From NCBI RefSeq assembly GCF_009760915.1, contig NZ_VIDQ01000016.1, forward strand, positions 1-64,000: 64,000 nucleotides of DNA, written 5' to 3'. Made by a program: the position numbers and the translations under genes. Below the pieces are notes generated by a model. It did not search any database, was not told the DNA's origin, and was given only the letters and a program-made list of their open reading frames with translations. This DNA is from Azohydromonas aeria (GTDB lineage Bacteria; Pseudomonadota; Gammaproteobacteria; Burkholderiales; Burkholderiaceae_C). This document shows, one piece after another, positions 36,185-47,003 of the stretch (within the stretch, counting starts at the first letter, position 1; every line of letters begins with the position of its first letter).

Positions 36185-36754
36185 ATGGACGACCTGCAAG
36201 TACTGATCCTGCCCGGCTGGCAGGGCTCCGGCCCCGAACACTGGCAAAGCCGCTGGGAACAGCGCCCCGGCTTCACCCGCGTGCAGCAGGGCGACTGGCT
36301 GTGGCCGCGCCGCGGCGACTGGATGGCGCAACTCGAAGAAGCCGTGCTCGCGCGCCGCGGCCCGCTGCTACTGGCGGCACACAGCCTGGGCTGCCAGCTG
36401 GTGGCGGCGTGGGCGGCGCATTCGCGCAACACCGCGCGCGTGGGCGGCGCGCTGCTGGTGGCACCGCCCGACCCGGAGCGCGAGGACATGCCGCCCAACC
36501 TCTACAACTGGCGGCCCATCGTGCGCCAGCGGCTGCCGTTCGCGGCCACGGCGGTGATCAGCAGCGATGACCCCTACTGCACCCCGGCGCGCGCCGCCGC
36601 CATGGCGGCCGACTGGGGTGCGCGGTGCGTGGACATCGGCCCGCTCGGCCACATCAACGCCGACTCCGGCCTGGGCGACTGGGCACAAGGTCTCGAACTG
36701 TTGCGCGAGGTCGCGGTGGCCGCCGGGCTATCGCCGACAATCGCGCCATGGTGA
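36185..36754 (+). CDS. RBBP9/YdeN family alpha/beta hydrolase
   Basis: A 189-residue serine-hydrolase-fold protein of the RBBP9 (DUF1234-like) family: LILPGWQGSGPEHWQSRW at the start, nucleophile Ser in AAHSLGCQLVAAW, acid Asp in SSDDPYC and His in GHINADSGLGDW. The natural substrate is unknown. Its last 7 bp overlap the parB start, so the two are translationally coupled. Confidence 0.92.
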   Translation: MDDLQVLILPGWQGSGPEHWQSRWEQRPGFTRVQQGDWLWPRRGDWMAQLEEAVLARRGPLLLAAHSLGCQLVAAWAAHSRNTARVGGALLVAPPDPEREDMPPNLYNWRPIVRQRLPFAATAVISSDDPYCTPARAAAMAADWGARCVDIGPLGHINADSGLGDWAQGLELLREVAVAAGLSPTIAPW

Positions 36755-37629
36755 CGAAGAAACCCAAGGGGCTGGGACTGGGCCTCGAAGCCTTGCTCGG
36801 CCCACGCGTGGAGGCACCCGAGGCGCCGCCGACGGTCTTGAAGCTGGACCTGCTCACGCCCGGGCGCTACCAGCCGCGCACGCGCATGGACGAGGGTTCG
36901 CTCTACGAGCTGGCCGAGAGCATCAAGAGCCAGGGCGTGATGCAGCCGATCCTGGTGCGACCGGCCGACGAGGGGCGCTACGAGATCATTGCCGGCGAGC
37001 GCCGCAGCCGCGCCGCGCGCATCGCCGGGCTCGAAGAGGTGCCGGTGCTGGTGCGCGAGGTGCCCGACGAGTCGGCGGCCGTGATGGCGCTGATCGAGAA
37101 CATCCAGCGCGAGGACCTGAACCCGCTGGAAGAGGCGCAGGGCCTGCAGCGCCTGGTCACGGAGTTCAACCTGACGCACGAGCAGGCCGCGCGTGCCGTC
37201 GGCCGCTCGCGCAGCGCCGCGAGCAACCTGCTGCGGCTGCTCAACCTGTGCCCGCCGGTGCAGCAGATGCTCATGGCCGGCGACCTGGACATGGGCCACG
37301 CCCGTGCGCTGCTGGCGGTGGAGCCGGCACAGCAGATCCTGCACGCCAACGAGATCGTGGCGCGCAAGCTCTCGGTGCGCGAAGCCGAGAAGCTGGTGGC
37401 ACGCCAGGCGGCGCCGGCACGGCCCAAGCCGGGCCCGGACAAGGCGCAGGACAAGTCGCGCGACCTGCAGCGCATCGAGGAGTTGCTGGCCGACGCGCTC
37501 ACCGCCGCGGTGGAAATCCGCATCCGCCGCAAGACGCTGCACGGCGAGAAGGGCGAGATCGCCATCGCCTTCGGCTCGCTCGACGAGCTCAACGGCCTGC
37601 TCGACAAGCTGGGCGTCAAGGAAACCTGA
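36748..37629 (+). CDS. parB: Chromosome partitioning protein ParB (Spo0J)
   Basis: A 293-residue CTP-dependent parS-binding clamp. The N-terminal CTP-binding domain has the [13 protein letters not shown] motif (83-95) and [16 protein letters not shown] (117-132); the central HTH (about 142-163, [23 protein letters not shown]) binds parS; the C-terminal dimerisation domain ([19 protein letters not shown]) ends the protein. Cognate sites are the parS palindromes in mnmG. The ATG at 36748 overlaps the hydrolase stop. Confidence 0.96.
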   Translation: MVTKKPKGLGLGLEALLGPRVEAPEAPPTVLKLDLLTPGRYQPRTRMDEGSLYELAESIKSQGVMQPILVRPADEGRYEIIAGERRSRAARIAGLEEVPVLVREVPDESAAVMALIENIQREDLNPLEEAQGLQRLVTEFNLTHEQAARAVGRSRSAASNLLRLLNLCPPVQQMLMAGDLDMGHARALLAVEPAQQILHANEIVARKLSVREAEKLVARQAAPARPKPGPDKAQDKSRDLQRIEELLADALTAAVEIRIRRKTLHGEKGEIAIAFGSLDELNGLLDKLGVKET

Positions 37630-37726
37630 GCCCGCAGCCGGGCGCGCGGTCGCGCGCGTCCCTTACTTGTTCAGTGTACTGATCCTGCTGCAGGAGCGGG
37701 TGACAGGCTGCGCCGGGTGTGGCCGA

Positions 37727-39106
<1,380 letters not shown>

Positions 39107-39396
39107 GCGCTTCCCCCTTTCTTTGCGCGCGCCGGTGGCGCGCCGCCTTTGTACGGTGAACATCGCCGCCGCCCCAACAGGTCCACGGCGGTCCCGTCAG
39201 CGCCCAGGGCAGGGCGCATGCCTTGCCCTGCGGCTCCCGTGCAACCCGGCTGCGGCAGGCACCGTCCGCGGGCATGCCGCCCCTGCGCGGTGCAGACGCT
39301 GACTTGAAGCCAGCGCGCAGGGCAAGCGGCGTGCGCAGCAGGGACCTGGAAACCGGGGCGGCGAACGGCGGTGCGCGGGAAAGGGACCGCGCTGCC
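39107..39396. other. 290-bp gap between otsB and otsA
   Basis: Contains the otsA ribosome binding site at its left end and otherwise only GC-rich sequence with short imperfect dyads. I see no gene and no clear terminator, so readthrough from otsB into otsA is possible. Confidence 0.5.
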
Positions 39397-40158
39397 TCAG
39401 CCCTCCCCGCCGGGCTGCGAGGTTGGGCCCTGCAAGGCCTGCAGCGCCGTCTGCAGCCAGCGCTGCAGCGCAGCAGGGTCCGATATGCGGAAGCCGGCGC
39501 AGGTCGGGCCCGGGCCGACCTTGACGGCCACACCACCCAGTGCCTGCACCGCCTCGAATCCGGCCTCGTCGGTGACGTCGTCGCCGAAGAACCAGGGCTG
39601 GCGCCCCTGGAACGGCGCTTCGGCCAGGAAGGCGCGCACCGCGTTGCCCTTGCCGGCGGCGCGCGGCTTGAGCTCGACGACCTGCTTGCCGCGCATCAGC
39701 GCCATGTCGGGCAGTTGCCGCAGCGCCGCCTCCATGGCAGTCAGGCACGCCGCCTCCAGCTGCGGCGCAAGCCGGTAGTGCAACGCCAGGGCACCGGTCT
39801 TGCGCTCCAGCAGCAATCCGGGATGCGCCGCACACAGGGCCTGCAGCGGACCCAGCACGGCGTCCAGGTCGGGTACTGGCAACCGGTGCCAGCCGCCGGC
39901 GGCGTCACGGCGCTCGGCGCCATGCACACCCGCCGCGGGCAGGTGCAACGGGTGCAGGAAATGGTCGATCTCGGCAATGGGCCGGCCGGACACCGCGGCC
40001 AGCGCGCCATCGAGCGTCGCGGCCAATGCCTGCAGCCGCGCCGGCACGTCCTCGGCCACGACCACGGCCTCGGGCCGCGGCGCGATGTCGGCCAGGGTGC
40101 CGTCGAAATCCAGGAACAGGGCGATGCGGGGCGTGGCGGGCAGGGGGGGTGCTTGCAT
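39397..40158 (-). CDS. otsB: Trehalose-6-phosphate phosphatase
   Basis: A 253-residue HAD-superfamily phosphatase, the second step of trehalose synthesis. DFDGTLADIAPRPEAVVV holds the nucleophile Asp17 and Asp19; SGRPIAEIDHFL, GVHGAERR (the OtsB GxHG motif), VVELKPRAAGKGNAVRAFL (Lys) and FFGDDVTDEAGF (metal Asp pair) follow in the expected order. It is the first gene of the otsB-otsA pair, divergent from prkA across 510 bp. Confidence 0.95.
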   Translation of the reverse strand: MQAPPLPATPRIALFLDFDGTLADIAPRPEAVVVAEDVPARLQALAATLDGALAAVSGRPIAEIDHFLHPLHLPAAGVHGAERRDAAGGWHRLPVPDLDAVLGPLQALCAAHPGLLLERKTGALALHYRLAPQLEAACLTAMEAALRQLPDMALMRGKQVVELKPRAAGKGNAVRAFLAEAPFQGRQPWFFGDDVTDEAGFEAVQALGGVAVKVGPGPTCAGFRISDPAALQRWLQTALQALQGPTSQPGGEG

Positions 40159-40668
40159 GGGCGCAGCCTAGCCACGCACGGCGAACCGGGGATGCGGCCA
40201 AGTCACCGTTGCTGGCGTGGCTTTGAGGCAGGGCTTAGCGTTGCCTCAGGCCACAAGCTGCGGCGCTGGTTCGGGAAAGCCCTCGCAACCCGGCGGCGCG
40301 AAATGTGAACGAATGGTTCAAGGCCGGGGGCCTGTTGTAACGCGGGCACCCGTTGCACGAAACGTCAGCCGCCAACAAGGTTGCGGCGTTGAGAATGAGT
40401 ACAAGCGGGCGCGCCGGCCCCGCACCAGGAAGGAGGGTCCCAGCGGGGCACGGTCCTTGCTGAGGGTGGGGCAGGCGGCATCAAGAAACCCGCCTGGTGA
40501 ATCGCGCTGACTTTGGCTCCCTTGGAGGGACGATCACGCAAGCCACACGCTGAAGACCGGAAAGCTCTGATGGCGCCCGGGCCCGTACAGCCGGGACTTC
40601 ATCAGAACTTCCCAGACGCTCTGGCGGCCGGCTACCGCCTGTGTGCGTCTTCCATTCAAGGAGGTCCC
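40159..40668. other. Divergent control region between otsB and prkA
   Basis: 510 bp with no convincing gene. It contains a sigma-54-type promoter reading toward prkA (40446-40461), a long 5' leader of about 200 nt and an AAGGAGGT ribosome binding site at 40657-40664. The otsB-proximal half has no promoter I can name. Confidence 0.7.
40446..40461 (+). promoter_or_regulatory. Sigma-54 (RpoN) promoter upstream of prkA
   Basis: GGGCACGGTCCTTGCT matches the TGGCACG-N4-TTGC(A/T) consensus with the correct 10-bp spacing between the -24 GG and -12 GC; only the first base differs. It lies about 208 bp before the prkA ATG. Confidence 0.65.
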
Positions 40669-42591
40669 ATGGACGTGATCAGCAGCTTCGCCGCCCGTTA
40701 CGAACGCACCCGTGAGGAGGAACTCACGCTGGAGGAGTACCTCGCGGAGTGCAAACGCAATCCGCTGGCCTACGCCACCGCGGCCGAGCGCATGCTCAAG
40801 GCCATCGGCGAGCCGCAGATGATTGACACGCGCAACGACCCGCGCCTGTCCCGGCTGTTCGCCAACAAGGTCATCAAGATCTACCCGGCCTTTGCCGAGT
40901 TCTACGGCATGGAGGACTCGATCGAGCAGGTCGTCTCCTACTTCCGCCATGCCGCGCAGGGCCTGGAAGAGAAGAAGCAGATCCTCTACCTGCTGGGCCC
41001 CGTGGGCGGGGGCAAGAGCTCGATTGCCGAGCGGCTGAAGCAGCTCATGCAGGAAGTGCCCTTCTTCGCCATCAAGGGCTCGCCCGTGAACGAGAGCCCG
41101 CTGGGCCTCTTCGACGCGGTGGAGGACGGCCCGATCCTGGAGAAGGAGTACGGCATCCCGCGCCGCTACCTCAACCGCGTGCTCTCGCCCTGGGCGGTGA
41201 AGCGGCTGGAGGAGTTTGGCGGCGACATCCGCAAGTTCCGCGTCGTCAAGCGCTACCCCTCGATCCTCAAGCAGGTCGGCATCGCCAAGACCGAGCCCGG
41301 CGACGAGAACAACCAGGACATCTCCTCGCTGGTGGGCAAGGTCGACATCCGCAAGCTCGAAACCTATGCCCAGGACGACCCGGACGCCTACAGCTACTCC
41401 GGCGGCCTGTGCCTGGCCAACCAGGGCCTGCTGGAGTTCGTGGAGATGTTCAAGGCGCCCATCAAGGTGCTGCACCCGCTGCTCACGGCCACGCAGGAAG
41501 GCAACTACAAGGGCACCGAGGGCTTCGGCGCCATCCCCTTCGACGGCGTGGTGCTGGCGCACAGCAACGAGAGCGAGTGGAAGGCCTTCCGCAACAACAA
41601 GAACAACGAGGCCTTCCTGGACCGGATCTACATCGTCAAGGTGCCGTACTGCCTGCGCGTGAGCGAGGAGGTCAAGATCTACGAGAAGCTCATCCGCGGC
41701 TCCTCGCTGGCGCAGGCCACCTGCGCGCCGGGCACGCTCAAGATGATGAGCCAGTTCGCGGTGCTCACGCGGCTCAAGGAGCCCGAGAACTCCAGCCTGT
41801 TCAGCAAGATGCAGGTCTACGACGGCGAGAACCTCAAGGACACCGACCCGCGCGCCAAGAGCTACCAGGAGTACCGCGACTATGCCGGCGTCGACGAGGG
41901 CATGAGCGGCATCTCCACGCGATTCGCCTACAAGATCATCTCCAAGGTCTTCAACTTCGACTCCACCGAGGTCGCGGCCAATCCGGTGCACCTGATGTAC
42001 GTGCTGGAGCAGCAGATCGAGCGCGAGCAGTTCCCGCCGGAGCTGGAGCAGAAGTACGTGGCCTTCATCAAGGAGCAGCTGGCGCCGCGCTACGCGGAGT
42101 TCATCGGCAAGGAGATCCAGACCGCGTACCTGGAGAGCTACAGCGAGTACGGCCAGAACATCTTCGACCGCTACGTCACCTACGCCGACTACTGGATCCA
42201 GGACCACGAGTACCGCGACACCGACACCGGCGAGGTGTTCGATCGCGCCTCGCTCAACGCGGAGCTGGAGAAGATCGAGAAGCCCGCGGGGATTGCGAAC
42301 CCGAAGGACTTCCGCAACGAGATCGTCAACTTCGTGCTGCGCGCGCGGGCCAACAACCAGGGCAAGAACCCGGTGTGGACCAGCTACGAGAAGCTGCGCA
42401 CCGTGATCGAGAAGAAGATGTTCAGCAACACCGAGGAGTTGTTGCCGGTCATCAGCTTCAACGCCAAGGCCAGCGCCGACGAGGCCAAGAAGCACGAGGA
42501 CTTCGTCACGCGCATGGTGCAGAAGGGCTACACCTCCAAGCAGGTGCGGCTGCTGTGCGAGTGGTACCTGCGCGTGCGCAAGAGCAGCTGA
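40669..42591 (+). CDS. prkA: PrkA family serine protein kinase / AAA+ protein (YeaG)
   Basis: A 640-residue protein with the PrkA AAA domain (Walker A LLGPVGGGKSS, residues 108-118) and the kinase-like C-terminal domain (IEKKMFSNTEELLPVISF... KQVRLLCEWYLRVRKSS). E. coli YeaG is a stress and nitrogen-starvation factor, and PrkA in Bacillus has protein kinase and protease-like activities. The sequence DDPDAYSYSGGLCLANQGLLEFVEMFKAP is a strong family marker. An almost perfect AAGGAGGT 4-5 nt before the ATG implies high translation. First gene of prkA-yeaH-spoVR, with 33 bp to yeaH. Confidence 0.96.
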   Translation: MDVISSFAARYERTREEELTLEEYLAECKRNPLAYATAAERMLKAIGEPQMIDTRNDPRLSRLFANKVIKIYPAFAEFYGMEDSIEQVVSYFRHAAQGLEEKKQILYLLGPVGGGKSSIAERLKQLMQEVPFFAIKGSPVNESPLGLFDAVEDGPILEKEYGIPRRYLNRVLSPWAVKRLEEFGGDIRKFRVVKRYPSILKQVGIAKTEPGDENNQDISSLVGKVDIRKLETYAQDDPDAYSYSGGLCLANQGLLEFVEMFKAPIKVLHPLLTATQEGNYKGTEGFGAIPFDGVVLAHSNESEWKAFRNNKNNEAFLDRIYIVKVPYCLRVSEEVKIYEKLIRGSSLAQATCAPGTLKMMSQFAVLTRLKEPENSSLFSKMQVYDGENLKDTDPRAKSYQEYRDYAGVDEGMSGISTRFAYKIISKVFNFDSTEVAANPVHLMYVLEQQIEREQFPPELEQKYVAFIKEQLAPRYAEFIGKEIQTAYLESYSEYGQNIFDRYVTYADYWIQDHEYRDTDTGEVFDRASLNAELEKIEKPAGIANPKDFRNEIVNFVLRARANNQGKNPVWTSYEKLRTVIEKKMFSNTEELLPVISFNAKASADEAKKHEDFVTRMVQKGYTSKQVRLLCEWYLRVRKSS

Positions 42592-42624
42592 GCCGCGGAG
42601 CCGCAAGCACCGATGGGAGACTCC

Positions 42625-43914
42625 ATGCTTCAACAGATCATCGATCGCCGGCTCGCGGGCAAGAACAAGTCCATTGGCAACCGCGAGCGTTTCCTGCGCC
42701 GCTACCGTGAGCAGATCCGCGAGGCCGTCAAGCGCGCGGTGGACGGGCGCGGCATCCGCGACATCGAGCGCGGCGAAGAGATATCGATCCCGAAGAAGGA
42801 CATCTCCGAGCCGGTGTTCCACCACGGCCAAGGCGGCGTGCGCGAGATCGTGCACCCGGGCAACCAGGAGTACGTGCGCGGCGACCGCATCCAGCGCCCC
42901 AAGGGCGGCGGCGGCGGGGGCAGCGGCAGCGGCCAGGCCAGCGACTCCGGCGAGGGCGAGGACGACTTCGTCTTCAGCCTGTCCAAGGAGGAGTTCATGC
43001 AGGTCTTCTTCGAGGACCTGGCGCTGCCGCATCTCATCCGCACCCAGATCGCGGAAGTGCCGGAGTGGAAGAGCCAGCGCGCGGGCTTCACCTCCGACGG
43101 CACGCCCAACAACCTGCACGTGCTGCGCTCGATGCGCGGCGCCCTGGGCCGGCGCATCGCGCTGGGCTCGGAGTCGCGGCGCGAGCTGCGCGATCTCGAG
43201 GAGCGGCTGGAGAAGTTGCAGGCGCACCCGCATCCGACCCCGGCGATGGCCGAGCGCGAGATCGGCGAGTTGCTGGAGCAGATCCAGGCGCTGCGTGCCC
43301 GGCTCGCGCGCATCCCGTACCTGGACCCGATCGACCTGCGCTTTCGCAACCGGGTGCGCGTGCCGGTACCCTCGTCCAAGGCGGTGATGTTCTGCCTCAT
43401 GGACGTCTCGGGCTCGATGGACGAGGCGCGCAAGGACCTGGCCAAGCGCTTCTTCATCCTGCTCTACCTGTTCCTGACCAAGCACTACGAGAAGATCGAG
43501 CTGGTCTTCATCCGCCACCACACGCAGGCGCAGGAGGTGGACGAGCAGAACTTTTTCCACGCCACCGAGACCGGCGGCACGGTGGTCTCCAGCGCGCTGG
43601 TGCTGATGGAGGAGATCGTGCGCCAGCGCTACGCCGGCGGCGAGTGGAACATCTACGGCGCGCAGGCCAGCGACGGCGACAACTGGCACCACGACAGCGG
43701 CCGCTGCCGCGAGCTGCTGGCCGACAAGATCCTGCCCATGTGCCGCTACTACGCCTACGTGCAGGTGGCCGAGGAAGAGCAGAACCTTTGGGAGGAGTAC
43801 ACCCAGCTGCTGGCCGCGCACCCGCACTTCGCCATGCGCAAGGCCACCGAGGCCTCGCAGATCTACCCCGTGTTCCGCGACCTCTTCAAGAAGGAAGGAG
43901 CGGTGGCCGCATGA
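42625..43914 (+). CDS. yeaH: YeaH/YhbH family (DUF444) VWA-domain protein
   Basis: A 429-residue protein. IDRRLAGKNKSIGNRERFLRRYREQIREAV at the N terminus is the DUF444 start; a Gly/Ser-rich linker (94-112) follows, then a C-terminal von Willebrand A-like domain with a MIDAS DVSGSMDE (Asp260, Ser262, Ser264). It is always encoded with prkA and usually with spoVR. The second of two in-frame ATGs (42625) is preferred because GGGAG lies 6 nt ahead of it; the ATG at 42613 would add four residues. Its stop overlaps the spoVR start. Confidence 0.95.
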   Translation: MLQQIIDRRLAGKNKSIGNRERFLRRYREQIREAVKRAVDGRGIRDIERGEEISIPKKDISEPVFHHGQGGVREIVHPGNQEYVRGDRIQRPKGGGGGGSGSGQASDSGEGEDDFVFSLSKEEFMQVFFEDLALPHLIRTQIAEVPEWKSQRAGFTSDGTPNNLHVLRSMRGALGRRIALGSESRRELRDLEERLEKLQAHPHPTPAMAEREIGELLEQIQALRARLARIPYLDPIDLRFRNRVRVPVPSSKAVMFCLMDVSGSMDEARKDLAKRFFILLYLFLTKHYEKIELVFIRHHTQAQEVDEQNFFHATETGGTVVSSALVLMEEIVRQRYAGGEWNIYGAQASDGDNWHHDSGRCRELLADKILPMCRYYAYVQVAEEEQNLWEEYTQLLAAHPHFAMRKATEASQIYPVFRDLFKKEGAVAA

Positions 43915-45473
43915 ATGCGCTTGTCATCAAGAACCCGCTGCGCGAGCCCAAGCTGCTGGCCGAGCGCCCGCGCGAGCCGCTGCCCGGGCCCAGCGACTGG
44001 ACCTTCGAGCTGATCCAGCAGTACCACGACGTGATCCGCGCCACGGCGGAGCGCTTCGGCCTGGACACCTATCCCAACCAGCTGGAGATCATCACCGCCG
44101 AGCAGATGATGGACGCCTACGCGTCGGTGGGCATGCCGGTGAACTACCGGCACTGGAGCTACGGCAAGGAGTTCATCGCCACCGAGAAGAACTACCGCCG
44201 CGGCTTCATGGGCCTGGCCTACGAGATCGTCATCAACTCCAATCCCTGCATCAGCTACCTGATGGAGGAGAACACGATGGCGATGCAGGCGCTCGTGATC
44301 GCGCACGCCGCCTACGGCCACAACAGCTTCTTCAAGGGCAACTACCTGTTCCGGATGTGGACCGACGCGTCGTCGATCATCGACTACCTGGTCTACGCCA
44401 AGAACTACATCGCCGAATGCGAGGAGCGCCACGGCCTGGACACGGTCGAGGCCTTCATCGACTCCTGCCATGCGCTGGCCAACTACGGGGTGGACCGCTA
44501 CCGCCGGCCGAGCAAGCGCACGCTGGCCCAGGAGCTCGCCGAGCGCAAGGACCGCGAGAACTACGCGCAGCAGCAGGTCAACGACCTGTGGCGCACGCTG
44601 CCGCGGCGCCAGGACGAGAGCAAGGAAGCGCCCGAGGCACAGCGCCGCTTTCCCGATGAGCCGCAGGAGAACCTGCTCTACTTCATCGAGAAGAACGCGC
44701 CGCTGCTGGAGCCCTGGCAGCGCGAGGTCGTGCGCATCGTGCGCAAGGTGGCGCAGTACTTCTACCCGCAGCGCCAGACGCAGGTGATGAACGAGGGCTG
44801 GGCCACCTTCTGGCACCACCGGCTGCTCAACCAGATGTACGACGACGGCTACCTCACCGACGGCGTGATGATGGAGTGGCTCAAGTCGCACACCAACGTC
44901 ATCTACCAGCCACCCGTGGGGCACAAGGCCTACAGCGGCCTGAACCCGTATGCGCTGGGCTTCGCGATGTACACCGACTTGCGGCGCATCTGCGAGAACC
45001 CCACGGCCGAGGACCGGCAATGGTTCCCCGACATCGCCGGCGCGCCCTGGCTGCCCACGCTCGACGAGGCGATGCGCAATTTCAAGGACGAAAGCTTCGT
45101 CGGCCAGTACCTGTCGCCGAAGCTCATGCGCGACTTCCGCCTCTTCGCCATCGTCGATGACGAGAAGGACTCCGAGATCGAGGTCAGCGCCATCCACGAC
45201 GAGCAGGGCTACCGCCGCGTGCGCGAGGCGCTGTCGCGCCAGTACGACCTGGGCACGCGCGAGCCCAACATCCAGGTCTGGAACGTGAACCTGCGCGGCG
45301 ACCGCTCGCTGACGCTGCGCCACACCCAGCACCAGGACCGGCCGCTGGCCGACTCCGCCCAGGAGGTGCTGCGCCACGTGGCGCGGCTGTGGGGCTTCGG
45401 CGTGCACCTGGAAAGCGTGGACAGCCGCAACGAGGTGCGCAAGCGCTGGTCGGTGCCGGCGCCGCCGGCCTGA
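43911..45473 (+). CDS. spoVR: SpoVR family protein
   Basis: A 520-residue protein homologous to Bacillus SpoVR and E. coli YcgB: FGLDTYPNQLEIITAEQMMDAYASVGMPVNYRHWSYGK-type N-terminal block, HAAYGHNSFFKGNYLFRMWTD, QVMNEGWATFWHHRLLNQMYD (HEGWA-like metal motif) and GLNPYALGFAMYTDLRR. Widespread in non-sporulating bacteria as part of the prkA-yeaH-spoVR stress operon; biochemical role unknown. ATGA overlap with yeaH. Confidence 0.96.
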   Translation: MNALVIKNPLREPKLLAERPREPLPGPSDWTFELIQQYHDVIRATAERFGLDTYPNQLEIITAEQMMDAYASVGMPVNYRHWSYGKEFIATEKNYRRGFMGLAYEIVINSNPCISYLMEENTMAMQALVIAHAAYGHNSFFKGNYLFRMWTDASSIIDYLVYAKNYIAECEERHGLDTVEAFIDSCHALANYGVDRYRRPSKRTLAQELAERKDRENYAQQQVNDLWRTLPRRQDESKEAPEAQRRFPDEPQENLLYFIEKNAPLLEPWQREVVRIVRKVAQYFYPQRQTQVMNEGWATFWHHRLLNQMYDDGYLTDGVMMEWLKSHTNVIYQPPVGHKAYSGLNPYALGFAMYTDLRRICENPTAEDRQWFPDIAGAPWLPTLDEAMRNFKDESFVGQYLSPKLMRDFRLFAIVDDEKDSEIEVSAIHDEQGYRRVREALSRQYDLGTREPNIQVWNVNLRGDRSLTLRHTQHQDRPLADSAQEVLRHVARLWGFGVHLESVDSRNEVRKRWSVPAPPA

Positions 45474-45926
45474 GCTGAAAGTCTCCCTCGCCGCCACCGG
45501 ACCGCGTCCGGTCCGGCGGTGCGCGGCTGGCCTGCCGATGCCCGGCACGCCGGGTCCGTCCGAAGGGTGTTCATTCGCCCGCGCAAGGGGCCGGCACCGC
45601 GCCGTGCCGGCGTTGCAGTTGCGACTGCCTGGGTGCTTGGAGCCCTGCCGCCAGCGGCAACGACGGCGGCAAACCGTGCCGATGCGCGGTAATTCACGGC
45701 AGATCAGGGCAAGTTAAAGCCCCCGTGCTTCACTTGTCGGGTGTTAACCCCAACAATGTCGGCTGTTGGGGCCGTCGCAGTCCGGTTCTCGGGAACTGCG
45801 TCTTTTCCTCGCGTGCGCGATGCCGCCGCCAGCGCCTTCACGGGGCGCGGCGCGTCGAAGTCATGCCAACGCTTGTCGCATCCTTCCCGTCGGTTTCAGG
45901 CGGGATCAATTCCTCGCAGTACCCGC
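45474..45926. other. Intergenic stretch after spoVR
   Basis: 453 bp. Near the left end a GC-rich dyad (ACCGGAC/GTCCGGT around 45496-45512) without a T-run could act as a weak terminator for the prkA operon. An 8-bp perfect inverted repeat, CCCCAACA/TGTTGGGG, lies at 45748-45771. No gene is evident; open frames here lack start signals. Confidence 0.55.
45748..45771. promoter_or_regulatory. Perfect 8-bp inverted repeat, possible operator
   Basis: CCCCAACA (45748-45755) and TGTTGGGG (45764-45771) separated by 8 bp, about 155 bp before the small membrane-protein gene at 45927. AT-richer than its surroundings. It could bind a regulator or simply be a chance dyad. Confidence 0.35.
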
Positions 45927-46214
45927 ATGAAAATCCTGGGCGTTCAACTCCGCAAACCTTCCTTCAACGAAGTCACCGCCTCGGCCGTCATGGCCTCGGG
46001 CCTGTGGCTGCTCTACGTGGCGGCGATGCATGCCACGGGCAGCGTGATCGATCCCATCAATGCCGGCGCCACGCTGCTGGTCATCTTCTGGGGCTGCGTC
46101 TGCGTGCGCCTGGGCATCCACGTCGGCCGCGGCCTGCCGCACCTGGCCCTGAACGTGGGCTTCGGGGCCGCATTGCTGGGCGTGTACCAGGCACTCATCA
46201 CGCTCTTCGGCTAG
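45927..46214 (+). CDS. Small membrane protein of unknown function
   Basis: A 95-residue protein with three predicted helices (ASAVMASGLWLLYVAAMHA, TLLVIFWGCVCVRLGIHV and LALNVGFGAALLGVYQALI). The basic start MKILGVQLRKPSFNE suggests a cytoplasmic N terminus. Not a family I recognise. The upstream open frame is longer, but the ATG at 45927 is where hydrophobic coding sequence begins. Confidence 0.6.
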   Translation: MKILGVQLRKPSFNEVTASAVMASGLWLLYVAAMHATGSVIDPINAGATLLVIFWGCVCVRLGIHVGRGLPHLALNVGFGAALLGVYQALITLFG

Positions 46215-46384
46215 TCGGCAAGCGGCGTACCCGCTTTTGTGTGCGCTTGGCGCCGCCAGCGCACGATCGGCGGCCAACGCCCGATGTCTCCTTTACTGAC
46301 TCGGTAAGCCTGAAGCGCCGCGCCTGCCACGGCAAGCCTGGGCAATCGGGCAGCCGCCGTGCCTGCGGCTGCTAGCATCGTTCG

Positions 46385-46954
46385 ATGGCAAACCGACTCA
46401 CACAAATCGCCACCCGCACCGGCGACGACGGCAGCACCGGCCTGGGCGACGGCAGTCGCGTACCCAAGAGCCACCTGCGCATCCATGCCTTGGGCGAAGT
46501 GGACGAGCTCAATTCGCACCTGGGCGTGCTGCTGTGCGAGCCGCTGCCCGACGAGGTGCGCGAGCTGCTGGTGAGGATCCAGCACGAGCTGTTCAACCTG
46601 GGCGGCGAAATCTCGATTCCTGGCTTCGAGCTGCTCAAGCCCGACGCGGTGTTGCGCCTGGACGAAGCGCTGGCCGAGTACAACGCCCGGCTGCCGCGGC
46701 TGCAGGAGTTCATCCTGCCCGGCGGCAGCCGCAGCGCCGCGCTGGCGCACGTGGCACGCACCGTGGCGCGACGCGCCGAGCGCTCATTGGTGGCGCTGGG
46801 CACGCAGGAGCCGCTGCGCCCCGAGCCGCGCCAGTACCTCAACCGCCTGTCGGACCTGCTGTTCGTGCTGGCGCGCGTGCTCAACCGCGCCAACCTCGAC
46901 GGCCTGGGCGGCGACGACGTGTACTGGCACAGCGAGCGGCTGCAGCGCGGCTGA
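46385..46954 (+). CDS. Cob(I)alamin adenosyltransferase, PduO type
   Basis: A 189-residue ATP:corrinoid adenosyltransferase: TRTGDDGSTGLGDGSRVPKSHLRIHALGEVDELNS (residues 10-44) holds the ATP-binding signature, and FILPGGSRSAALAHVARTVARRAER and RYLNRLSDLLFVLAR carry the conserved Arg and Asn residues. It makes adenosylcobalamin for B12-dependent enzymes. A bidirectional terminator follows at 47004. Confidence 0.95.
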   Translation: MANRLTQIATRTGDDGSTGLGDGSRVPKSHLRIHALGEVDELNSHLGVLLCEPLPDEVRELLVRIQHELFNLGGEISIPGFELLKPDAVLRLDEALAEYNARLPRLQEFILPGGSRSAALAHVARTVARRAERSLVALGTQEPLRPEPRQYLNRLSDLLFVLARVLNRANLDGLGGDDVYWHSERLQRG

Positions 46955-47003
46955 GGCGCCGCAGCCGGGGTCTGTTTCAGGCCCCCCTTTCAAACCCCTC
47001 CTG

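Noticed and set aside
30900-37630. Possible chromosomal origin oriC near mnmG and parAB
   Set aside because: The gene set is typical of the origin region, but there is no dnaA/dnaN, no cluster of TTATCCACA boxes and no AT-rich unwinding element.
40217-40510. A 97-codon open frame in the otsB-prkA control region
   Set aside because: No ribosome binding site, a Gly/Arg/Pro-biased translation, and it runs through the sigma-54 promoter.
40534-43827. A 1,097-codon open frame antisense to prkA and yeaH
   Set aside because: Same cause; the translation has no recognisable domain while the + strand encodes full-length PrkA and YeaH.
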